Assembly: GCA_902632575.1 (NCBI GenBank)
Contig: CACPCY010000028.1
Span: 1-5,585 of the forward strand
DNA: 5,585 bases
From: an uncultured Alphaproteobacteria bacterium
GTDB taxonomy: Bacteria > Pseudomonadota > Alphaproteobacteria > HIMB59
Reading direction: 5' to 3'
Shown: positions 1 to 5,539 of the stretch, in pieces
Numbering within the stretch: position 1 is the first letter of the stretch
How the letters are laid out: every line of letters starts with the position of its first letter
Position numbers and translations under genes: made by a program
Notes under the pieces: generated by a model
Database searches by the model: none
Seen by the model: only the letters and a program-made list of their open reading frames with translations
What the model was told of the DNA's origin: nothing

Positions 1-110
1 AAAATTTAAAACCTTATGAAATTTCTATTGATGGATATAACAAAAATCTCAAAACTAAGATCTTGAATAAGATACAATCTAATTTAAGGTTCAGATCAAG
101 AAATGCTTAA
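1..110 (+). CDS. C-terminal end of an unidentified upstream gene (partial)
   Basis: A frame whose first complete codon is at position 3 stays open for 35 codons from the window edge to a TAA at 108-110. The encoded tail is rich in Lys, Asn and Ile and ends in RFRSRNA. I do not recognise the family. The frame is credible because it overlaps the next start codon by 8 nt (ATGCTTAA), the same overlap length as at the next gene junction, and because 35 stop-free codons are notable in such AT-rich DNA. It is probably the upstream member of the operon containing the dioxygenase and trxB. The start lies outside the window, so length and function cannot be stated. Confidence 0.6.
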   Translation, partial: NLKPYEISIDGYNKNLKTKILNKIQSNLRFRSRNA

Positions 111-729
111 GGAATCAATATTAAATCGTTGTAGAACATATTCAGAACCTTTTCCTCATTGGGAGCTAGACTCCCCTTTTACAGATGGACTCATAAAAGA
201 ACTTAATGAAGTAGATATATCTGATGCACCTCGGTCCTTTGACGGCACCAGAGCCGCTGACGCAGGTGGAGATGGAATTGATGGTAAACTTAGAGTTTTT
301 TTAGAGAGTGATAATTCAAAAAACTTATCAAATGGTATGAACCTAATTGATGATTTGAGGGACAGGGATGTAATAGAGTCAATACAAGAGAAAATCAAAA
401 AAAATTTATCAAATAGTTTTATTAGAATTGAGTACATATCAGATCGTAAAGGTTTTTGGTTAAAACCCCATTTGGATATCAAAGAAAAACTTATGACAAT
501 GATGTTATTTATTAATACCTACGATGAATCAGAAAAACTTGGAACAGATTTTTATGATACTGATATGAATCTTGTTAAAACAGTTCCATACAAACATAAC
601 ACAGGTTATTTTTTTGCCTCTGGAAATAATACTTGGCACGGACTTGAAAAAAAAGAAATTAAGGTTGAGAGAAGATGCATGCAAATAAATTATGTAACCT
701 TTCCTACTAGCTGGCCAATAGATGGCTGA
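103..729 (+). CDS. 2-oxoglutarate/Fe(II)-dependent dioxygenase family protein
   Basis: This 208-residue protein has the signature of the non-heme iron, 2-oxoglutarate-dependent oxygenase fold. An HxD pair (H123, D125, in KPHLD) and a distal histidine (H179, in NTWHG) would bind Fe(II). R190, 11 residues after that histidine, is at the usual place for binding the 2-oxoglutarate carboxylate (R191 is the alternative). The N-terminal segment around EPFPHW resembles the opening of many small bacterial and phage hydroxylases of this superfamily. No signal peptide or membrane helix is visible, so it is probably cytoplasmic. The substrate cannot be read from sequence; relatives hydroxylate amino acids, proteins, sugars or small metabolites. 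It overlaps the upstream frame by 8 nt and trxB by 8 nt (ATGGCTGA), which suggests translational coupling. The ATG at 103 is chosen because it gives that overlap and a complete fold; the only SD-like motif, AAGG at 86-89, is too far away to be convincing. Confidence 0.83.
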   Translation: MLKESILNRCRTYSEPFPHWELDSPFTDGLIKELNEVDISDAPRSFDGTRAADAGGDGIDGKLRVFLESDNSKNLSNGMNLIDDLRDRDVIESIQEKIKKNLSNSFIRIEYISDRKGFWLKPHLDIKEKLMTMMLFINTYDESEKLGTDFYDTDMNLVKTVPYKHNTGYFFASGNNTWHGLEKKEIKVERRCMQINYVTFPTSWPIDG

Positions 730-1642
730 TATTAATAATGTTATTATTATAGGTTCAGGACCTGCTGGATATACTGCTGCAATTTATGCCGCTAGGGCTA
801 ATTTAAAGCCTATTTTAGTCAGTGGTTTTCAGCCTGGCGGTCAACTCACCATAACCACTGATGTAGAAAACTATCCAGGGTATGAAGATCCTATCCAAGG
901 GCCCTGGTTAATGGAACAAATGCAAAACCAAGCCGCACACGTAGGAACTGAAATCATCAATTCACAAGTGACAGAAGTTTTTTTAAACGAAAAAATTAAA
1001 AAATTAAATTTAGATAATGGCACAACTCTAAATTCTAAAACTGTGATAATTAGTACAGGAGCACAAGCAAGATGGCTAGGTTTAGAAAATGAGGCTAAAT
1101 TTCAAGGTCATGGACTATCTGCTTGCGCAACTTGTGATGGTTTTTTCTTTAAGGATAAAGAGGTTGCTGTAATTGGTGGTGGAAATAGTGCAGCTGAGGA
1201 AGCATTATTTTTAACAAAGTTTGCAACAAAAGTTTATCTAGTTCACAGAAGAGATAAATTAAGAGCTGAAAAAATATTACAAGATCGATTAAAACAAAAT
1301 TCTAAAATAGAGTTTATTTGGAATAGTGAAGTGACTAAGTTTAATGGCAATGATGATTTGGAGTCAATAGACTTAACGAATAAACAAGATAACAAAATTT
1401 CAAATCTCAAAATAGACGGTGTTTTTATTGCGATAGGGCACGATCCAGCAACACAATTATTTAAAGGTCAACTAAAAATGGATGAGGGTGGATACATAAT
1501 TACAGATCCAGATAGTACAAAAACTTCAATTGAAGGAGTTTTTGCTGCAGGGGATGTAAAAGATAAGATTTATAGACAGGCTGTTACCGCCGCCGGTATG
1601 GGATGTATGGCAGCGTTAGAAGTAGAGAAGTATCTAGATTGA
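722..1642 (+). CDS. trxB: Thioredoxin reductase (NADPH)
   Basis: TrxB transfers electrons from NADPH through FAD and a redox-active disulfide to thioredoxin in the cytoplasm. At 306 residues it has the normal length of the low-molecular-weight bacterial enzyme. Visible motifs in order: the FAD-binding GSGPAG at 11-16; GGQL at 39-42 followed by a VENYPG segment; the catalytic CATC at 135-138 followed by Asp139; the NADPH-binding IGGGNSAAEE at 151-160; HRR at 175-177, which contacts the NADPH 2'-phosphate; and the C-terminal GD (287-288) and RQA (295-297) flavin motifs. All key residues are present, so the gene looks intact. It starts inside the end of the dioxygenase gene (8-nt overlap, no SD site), so translation is probably coupled. 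It converges on rpmJ with only 2 nt between stop codons. The identification is very secure; ferredoxin-NADP reductase relatives lack this CxxC. Confidence 0.97.
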   Translation: MADINNVIIIGSGPAGYTAAIYAARANLKPILVSGFQPGGQLTITTDVENYPGYEDPIQGPWLMEQMQNQAAHVGTEIINSQVTEVFLNEKIKKLNLDNGTTLNSKTVIISTGAQARWLGLENEAKFQGHGLSACATCDGFFFKDKEVAVIGGGNSAAEEALFLTKFATKVYLVHRRDKLRAEKILQDRLKQNSKIEFIWNSEVTKFNGNDDLESIDLTNKQDNKISNLKIDGVFIAIGHDPATQLFKGQLKMDEGGYIITDPDSTKTSIEGVFAAGDVKDKIYRQAVTAAGMGCMAALEVEKYLD

Positions 1643-1644
1643 TT

Positions 1645-1770
1645 TTAGCCTTGTCTGGCTTTCATTCTTGGGTTGGTTTTATTGATTACATATAACCTAC
1701 CCTTTCTTCTTACCAGTTGATTATTTTTATCTCTGGTTTTAGCTGTTTTAAGAGAACTTTTAATTTTCAT
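1645..1770 (-). CDS. rpmJ: Ribosomal protein L36, zinc-free type (bL36)
   Basis: Reading the minus strand from ATG (1770-1768) to TAA (1647-1645) gives a 41-residue, strongly basic protein. It contains [15 protein letters not shown] and ends in KARQG, which matches bacterial L36 along its whole length. L36 is the smallest protein of the 50S subunit and contacts 23S rRNA. This is the cysteine-free form: the Cys and His ligands of the zinc-binding type are absent, as is usual in Alphaproteobacteria. The gene is solitary here, convergent with trxB (2-nt gap) and divergent from sufE (39 nt between start codons). No clear SD sequence precedes the ATG. Its small size makes it easy for automatic callers to miss. 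I see no frameshift or missing conserved segment. Confidence 0.95.
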   Translation of the reverse strand: MKIKSSLKTAKTRDKNNQLVRRKGRLYVINKTNPRMKARQG

Positions 1771-1809
1771 AATTCAATTTATTAGTTATAAATAATAAGG
1801 AAAAAATTT
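1771..1809. promoter_or_regulatory. Shared divergent upstream region of rpmJ and sufE
   Basis: These 39 bases, nearly all A and T, separate the divergent start codons of rpmJ and sufE, so both promoters must lie in or next to them. On the plus strand, TTTTCA (1764-1769) and TATAAA (1787-1792) stand 17 nt apart and weakly resemble -35 and -10 boxes, but the predicted transcript start would fall on the sufE ribosome site, so the fit is imperfect. On the minus strand TATAAC (1790-1785) could be a -10 box for rpmJ, without a good -35. The region is real; the individual boxes are guesses. Confidence 0.35.
1797..1801 (+). promoter_or_regulatory. Ribosome binding site of sufE
   Basis: AAGGA lies 8 nt before the ATG at 1810, a good spacing for a Shine-Dalgarno site. 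It supports this start for sufE and is the only clear such site in the window; the other genes either overlap an upstream gene or have no recognisable site. Confidence 0.6.
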
Positions 1810-2226
1810 ATGTTAATTCATGAAAAAATCAACAAAATTAAAGAAGATTTCTTATTTTTTGATAACTGGGAAGATAAATATCAATACCTAATAGATTTAG
1901 GAAAAAAACTCCCTGATCTTGAAGATAACTATAAAACTGAGGAGTATCGTGTTCAAGGATGCACATCAAATCTATGGATGGTACCAAAATTCATTGATGG
2001 AAAAATTAGACTGTCTGGTTCAAGTGACTCTGTAATTGTAAAAGGTTTGTTTTATTTAGTTTATTATGCTTATAATGAAGAAACTCCTGAAACTATAGTA
2101 AATAATCCCTTATCTTTTTTTGAAGAAATTGGTCTTTCTAATCATCTAGGTCAATCAAGATCTAATGGCCTTAATTCGCTCAGGAAAAAAATAACATCAA
2201 TAGCGACAGAATTATCAAATAAATAA
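1810..2226 (+). CDS. sufE: SufE family cysteine desulfuration / sulfur acceptor protein
   Basis: SufE accepts persulfide sulfur from the cysteine desulfurase SufS and passes it to the SufBCD scaffold during iron-sulfur cluster assembly in the cytoplasm. The 138-residue length is typical. The active-site loop VQGCTSNLW at 48-56 places the sulfur-carrying cysteine at C51. The late motif SRSNGLNSL (116-124) matches the conserved RxNGL-type segment of the family. The start is supported by AAGGA 8 nt upstream. The other suf genes are not in the window, so the gene is separated from its partners here. It is followed 35 nt later by the cyclophilin gene on the same strand, possibly co-transcribed. 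The related CsdE, paired with the desulfurase CsdA, is a less likely alternative. Confidence 0.93.
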   Translation: MLIHEKINKIKEDFLFFDNWEDKYQYLIDLGKKLPDLEDNYKTEEYRVQGCTSNLWMVPKFIDGKIRLSGSSDSVIVKGLFYLVYYAYNEETPETIVNNPLSFFEEIGLSNHLGQSRSNGLNSLRKKITSIATELSNK

Positions 2227-2261
2227 ATTTTATAGATTGTAAAATATGCTAATTTGATCAA

Positions 2262-2819
2262 ATGAGTTTGATTAAATTAATTATTTCAATTTCATTTTTA
2301 CTTTTTTCTAGCAATTTATATTCCAAGGAGGATGTCATCAATTTACAACTTAAAGACGGAGTCGTCAAAATAAAGACCTTTGAAGATAAGGCACCAAAGC
2401 ATGTTAAACAAATTACTGATCTAGTTGCCAAAGGCAGTTACGATGGAGTAGTTTTTCACAGAGTAATAGATGGTTTTATGGCCCAAACAGGAGATGTTCA
2501 GTTTGGTAATTCAAATTTAGATAACTATGATTTGAGAAGAGCTGGTACAGGTGGTTCTGGTAACAATATTGAAGCAGAATTTAATGATATGCCACATAAA
2601 AGAGGAACTTTAAGTATGGCACGTGCACAAGATCCAAATAGTGCTGATAGTCAATTTTTTATTTGTTTCGGTGATACTCCGCACTTAGACGGACAATATA
2701 CTGTTTGGGGCGAAGTAATCGAAGGAATGGAATTTGTTGATGCAATCAAAAAAGGCGATCCTATAAAAAACGGTCTGGTAGATGAACCAGATAAGATTAT
2801 CAAAATGTGGATTGAATAA
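2262..2819 (+). CDS. Cyclophilin-type peptidyl-prolyl cis-trans isomerase, probably periplasmic
   Basis: This 185-residue enzyme should catalyse cis-trans isomerisation of X-Pro bonds and help fold exported proteins. Residues 1-21 look like a signal peptide: Lys5, a hydrophobic stretch from 6 to 16, and a likely cut after S21 (weak, no AxA). The cyclophilin domain fills the rest. FHRV puts the catalytic arginine at R67. F72, M73 and Q75 (in GFMAQTGD), the GTGGSG loop at 95-100, MAR at 119-121, SQFF at 130-133 and LDG at 142-144 match the human cyclophilin A active site. The residue equivalent to human Trp121 is His141, so binding of cyclosporin would be expected to be weak. The gene follows sufE by 35 nt and converges on the OmpA-like gene with 2 nt between stops. 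PpiA or PpiB naming is not certain, so no symbol is given. Confidence 0.93.
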   Translation: MSLIKLIISISFLLFSSNLYSKEDVINLQLKDGVVKIKTFEDKAPKHVKQITDLVAKGSYDGVVFHRVIDGFMAQTGDVQFGNSNLDNYDLRRAGTGGSGNNIEAEFNDMPHKRGTLSMARAQDPNSADSQFFICFGDTPHLDGQYTVWGEVIEGMEFVDAIKKGDPIKNGLVDEPDKIIKMWIE

Positions 2820-2848
2820 ATTTACTTTTGAGTAATTTTTAATTCAAT
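2811..2848. terminator. Imperfect inverted repeat across a convergent gene junction, possible two-way terminator
   Basis: The left arm (2811-2826) and right arm (2831-2848) can pair around a TTTG loop. From the loop outward there are 5 bp (TTACT/AGTAA), one T-T mismatch, 3 bp (AAA/TTT), a 2-nt bulge, then 7 bp (ATTGAAT/ATTCAAT). It straddles the 2-nt gap between the stop codons of the cyclophilin and OmpA-like genes, so it overlaps the end of both. The position and symmetry suit a bidirectional transcription end, but the stem is AT-rich and no clean run of T follows on either strand. Chance pairing in AT-rich DNA remains possible. Confidence 0.35.
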
Positions 2849-4105
2849 TCTTCGATTTTCTTTAAGGTCTTCTTTAGTATCTCCTAAGTTAATAGGTTGA
2901 TATTCACCATAACCGTTTGCTGACAATTTGTTGGCAGGGATACCTTGTTGAATAAGAAATTTTACAACCTCAAGTGCTCTAGCATGAGAAAGTTCCCAAT
3001 TAGATGGAAATTGAGAGGTTGAAATAGGTATTTTATCAGTGTGACCGTCTATTTGTAAAATCCAATTTAGATCGGATGGTATAGACTCTGCTACATCTAT
3101 AATTGTTTTGGTAATAAGAGATAGAGCAACCCTACCTTCATCTTGAATATTAGCACTTCCAGAGTCAAATAAGATCTCTGATTGAAAAATAAATCTATCC
3201 CCTTTAATTTGAATATCGTCTCTATCAGCTAAAGCTTCAGATAACTTGCCAAAAAATTCTGATTTATACTTTTGTAATTTGAATAATTCACTTGTAAGTA
3301 CTCTATTTAATCTATCTCCTAATTCTCCAAGTTCTATCTCATTTTGAGCAATTTCAGCCTCTTTGGACTCCAGTAAGTTATTTAAGAGATTAATTTCATT
3401 ACTAAGTATCTCAATATCCAAAGCTAAATTAGATATCAAATTTAGAGCCTCATTTAAATCACTTGATTGTATTGCTGACTCCTCCTCTAAAGTAGATAAT
3501 TTGTTTTGCAGTTCTTGATTTATATTTTCTGAGGAACTTAATGACTCTAGAAGATTTTCGATTCTATTTTGTGACTCGCCAATTTGTCCAACTAGTTCAC
3601 TGTTTTCTCCACCAAGTTTTATTAAATCTGATTTTAATATTTCTTGTTGTTTATTTAATTCAGAAAGATTTTGCTGAAGAGTGTCTCTGTCAGCTAAAGA
3701 TAAAGATAATTCATCAGTAATTTTAGCAATTATCGTATTTAGTTTATCTATATCAAGTGCTTGGTCTTGAATAATCGTATCTTGAGCTAAAATTTGAGAT
3801 TGTTTAATAGATATCTCTTCATCAAGTTTTTCTATAAGATTTTGTCTATCAATTAATTCAATCTCTTTATCTGTGAGTGTTACATCTTGTTCCACAATAG
3901 TTTCGTCTTGTATAACAATTGTTTTTTCCAAACTTTGTATTTGTTCATTTTTTCCTACTACAAGATCTCCCAAATAAACTTGAGCAACTGTGAATAGTAA
4001 AACTATAAAAATTATAACCATCAACGTAGATGCCAATACATCTACAAATCCAGGCCAAATTATATTTCCATTATCTGAACTTTGAGTTTTAGAGAGATAG
4101 CTCAC
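2822..4105 (-). CDS. MotB/OmpA-type peptidoglycan-binding protein with long coiled coil
   Basis: This 427-residue protein has three parts. A short cytoplasmic N-terminus leads into WPGFVD and one membrane helix at about 24-46; Asp22 at its start is a candidate proton-carrying residue as in MotB, TolR and ExbD. Residues about 50-295 form a long coiled coil rich in Leu, Ile, Glu, Gln and Asp. The C-terminal OmpA-like domain (about 302-425) carries FDSGSA (313-318), DGHTD (353-357), LSHARA (372-377) and NRR (417-419); D357 and R376 match residues that bind the diaminopimelate of peptidoglycan. It is expected to be anchored in the inner membrane and to reach through the periplasm to the cell wall. 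The start is GTG at 4105-4103, sharing GTGA with the stop of the ExbB-like gene; the next Met in frame (M29) lies inside the membrane helix. Similar pairs occur in Alphaproteobacteria without a settled function. Flagellar MotB is unlikely given the long coil and no flagellar neighbours. Confidence 0.88.
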   Translation of the reverse strand: MSYLSKTQSSDNGNIIWPGFVDVLASTLMVIIFIVLLFTVAQVYLGDLVVGKNEQIQSLEKTIVIQDETIVEQDVTLTDKEIELIDRQNLIEKLDEEISIKQSQILAQDTIIQDQALDIDKLNTIIAKITDELSLSLADRDTLQQNLSELNKQQEILKSDLIKLGGENSELVGQIGESQNRIENLLESLSSSENINQELQNKLSTLEEESAIQSSDLNEALNLISNLALDIEILSNEINLLNNLLESKEAEIAQNEIELGELGDRLNRVLTSELFKLQKYKSEFFGKLSEALADRDDIQIKGDRFIFQSEILFDSGSANIQDEGRVALSLITKTIIDVAESIPSDLNWILQIDGHTDKIPISTSQFPSNWELSHARALEVVKFLIQQGIPANKLSANGYGEYQPINLGDTKEDLKENRRIELKITQK

Positions 4106-4962
4106 TTTTTGTCTAAGTCTTTGATAGACTTACTTAAAGACTTAAGTTCTGTAATAACTTCTTTCCTTAAATTGTCATTAGAATTTTTCATACCATCAAC
4201 CAAATCATCAACTTTAGAAATAATAGTTTGAGAGAAGTTGGTGCTATCGGAATTCTGATTAAGTTTATTTGTATTTGGGCTAGATCTATAAAAAAGTCGA
4301 ATTTGATTTTCACAAAATTCATAATAATTCTGCTTAATGCCTTTAGTGATTATTTCATAAAGCCCTAAAATCAAAGAGGTTACCAAACCAAATAATGATG
4401 AGCTAAAGGCTATTGTCATACCAGATAAAGGTGATTTTAATCCATCTTTTAGATTGTTAAAAAATGCACCAAAATCTTGTTCTTCAATTGACAAACTATC
4501 AATAACATTTGAAACACTCCCTATAGTCAAAAGTAATCCATAAAAAGTTCCTATAAGCCCTAAAAAAATAGCTAGGTTGATAAGATATTTTGATATTTCA
4601 CTACCACTTTCAACTGTAGATAAAAGATCATCTAGTATCTCATCAAGCGTTTTAGTTATACTTTTGTTAGTGGTTGTTATACCAAGATTATTTGCAATAG
4701 ATTTGGTAATTGGATAGTTGTTTAAAGATGAGTCGTTTAGTTTTAATTTTCCAAATGCAACAGAATTCATGAATCTAAACTCTGAGCTTAAAGTGAATAT
4801 CTTAAAGGAGTACAAAAGAAAACCAATTATGAGAGTTAGAAGAATTATTCCATTTATGTAAGGATTGGCATCAAAATAATACTTAATCTCCTCATATCCA
4901 ATTACAAGAATTATCACAATTAAGATTGAGAATAATAAATAAGCTAAAAAATTTTTAGTCAT
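4102..4962 (-). CDS. MotA/TolQ/ExbB-type proton channel protein
   Basis: This 286-residue inner-membrane protein has hydrophobic segments at about 5-23, 35-56, 125-150 and 180-207. The third, with LGLIGTFYGL (134-143), and the fourth, with GMTIAFSSSLFGL (181-193), carry the Gly, Thr and small-residue pattern of the MotA/TolQ/ExbB channel core. Between helices 2 and 3 is a cytoplasmic loop of about 70 residues. After helix 4, a hydrophilic tail (about 208-286) ends in a short charged, possibly coiled, helix rich in Lys, Ser and Asp. It should form the multi-subunit stator ring around the OmpA/MotB-type partner, whose gene it overlaps by 4 nt (GTGA), and couple proton flow to motion or force. 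The ATG at 4962-4960 has no SD site. It lies 54 nt after the PagL-like gene on the same strand. TolQ or ExbB proper are less likely because there is no TolR/ExbD, TolA or TonB nearby and the partner is OmpA-like. Confidence 0.85.
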   Translation of the reverse strand: MTKNFLAYLLFSILIVIILVIGYEEIKYYFDANPYINGIILLTLIIGFLLYSFKIFTLSSEFRFMNSVAFGKLKLNDSSLNNYPITKSIANNLGITTTNKSITKTLDEILDDLLSTVESGSEISKYLINLAIFLGLIGTFYGLLLTIGSVSNVIDSLSIEEQDFGAFFNNLKDGLKSPLSGMTIAFSSSLFGLVTSLILGLYEIITKGIKQNYYEFCENQIRLFYRSSPNTNKLNQNSDSTNFSQTIISKVDDLVDGMKNSNDNLRKEVITELKSLSKSIKDLDKK

Positions 4963-5017
4963 TCAGCTAAAAATAAACGAATTTTGCAAATTAACAATTG
5001 TATAATTATTGAAAGTT

Positions 5018-5503
5018 TTAGAAATTTCTATTGTAAATCAAGTAATAATTATTTGTGCCTGGATTTACTGAATTTAAACCTGCATTTGAAATGTGATGAG
5101 ATCCTATACCGAATCTAGCTTCTTTAGATATGCTATAAAATAAATTTACTTCGGATTTAAATTGGAGAGCATTTCCTAAGTCTTTACCATCCCCATTACT
5201 ATAGATACCAGCTGATGAAGAGAGGTTCAAATAAATTGACTCAGCTCCAATATTTGTTTCAAACCCGCCATAAAACATAGATGCGCTCTCAGCTGTAATG
5301 AAACCACCAATAACTGGGTTAATGGTTAAAATATTAATCAAATCTATTTCACTATTAGATAGATGATAATTTAGACCAAATAAATTCGTTGTATTGTCAT
5401 CATCGTAATCATAGGTGCCTCCAAAGATAGAATAACTATTAGCACTAATTGTTATGTTTGATGAAAGGACAAAAATTATTAAGCTTAATAAATATTTTTT
5501 CAT
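5018..5503 (-). CDS. PagL-like lipid A 3-O-deacylase / acyloxyacyl hydrolase family outer-membrane barrel
   Basis: The 161-residue protein begins with a signal peptide: KK, then a hydrophobic stretch, with a likely cut after A21 (ISA). The rest shows alternating polar and hydrophobic strands of a small barrel and ends in Phe (YNRNF), as outer-membrane barrels commonly do. The C-terminal HHISNAGLNSVNPG (136-149) is the PagL signature. H137 and S139 correspond to the catalytic His and Ser that remove the 3-O acyl chain from lipid A. The family's catalytic Glu, 12 residues after the Ser, is Asn151 here, so activity is uncertain; the NPGxN form may be a natural variant. The size fits an eight-stranded PagL barrel. 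It is followed by the ExbB-like gene after a 55-nt gap, possibly in one transcript, and preceded by a tRNA gene on the same strand. I give no symbol because the triad is incomplete. Confidence 0.82.
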   Translation of the reverse strand: MKKYLLSLIIFVLSSNITISANSYSIFGGTYDYDDDNTTNLFGLNYHLSNSEIDLINILTINPVIGGFITAESASMFYGGFETNIGAESIYLNLSSSAGIYSNGDGKDLGNALQFKSEVNLFYSISKEARFGIGSHHISNAGLNSVNPGTNNYYLIYNRNF

Positions 5504-5511
5504 TCAAATTG

Positions 5512-5539
5512 ATCATACATAATCAAGTTAAAAAGTAAA
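5512..5539 (-). promoter_or_regulatory. Possible promoter of the PagL-like gene
   Basis: On the minus strand TTTACT (5539-5534) and TATGAT (5517-5512) are separated by 16 nt and match 4 of 6 and 5 of 6 consensus bases of a sigma-70 promoter. Only 8 nt separate the -10 box from the ATG at 5503, so the transcript would have almost no leader. No SD site is visible. AT-rich DNA gives such matches by chance, and read-through from the tRNA gene is an alternative. Confidence 0.35.

Noticed and set aside
156..482. 108-codon open frame on the minus strand
   Set aside because: It lies wholly inside the dioxygenase gene, has a low-complexity Ser-rich translation with no recognisable motif, and is best explained as an antisense shadow.
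1647..1660. AGCC/GGCT hairpin near the trxB and rpmJ ends as a terminator
   Set aside because: Only 4 bp pair, with a 6-nt loop and no continuous T run. The bases are explained by the conserved KARQG codons of rpmJ.
2822..4962. Zorya anti-phage defence system
   Set aside because: The ExbB-like/OmpA-like pair resembles ZorAB in outline, but no ZorC, ZorD or ZorE type gene is adjacent and the coil is on the wrong subunit. The flanking genes are housekeeping and envelope genes.
2822..4962. Flagellar motor genes motA and motB
   Set aside because: The coiled coil is far too long for MotB, and no flagellar or chemotaxis gene is in view.
4994..5001. ACAATTGT palindrome as an operator
   Set aside because: It is a single 8-bp palindrome in AT-rich sequence, with no second copy or known match.
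4963..5017. Promoter for the ExbB-like gene in the 55-nt gap
   Set aside because: TACAAT and similar -10-like words exist on the minus strand, but none has a matching -35 box at proper spacing. In such AT-rich DNA they are expected by chance.
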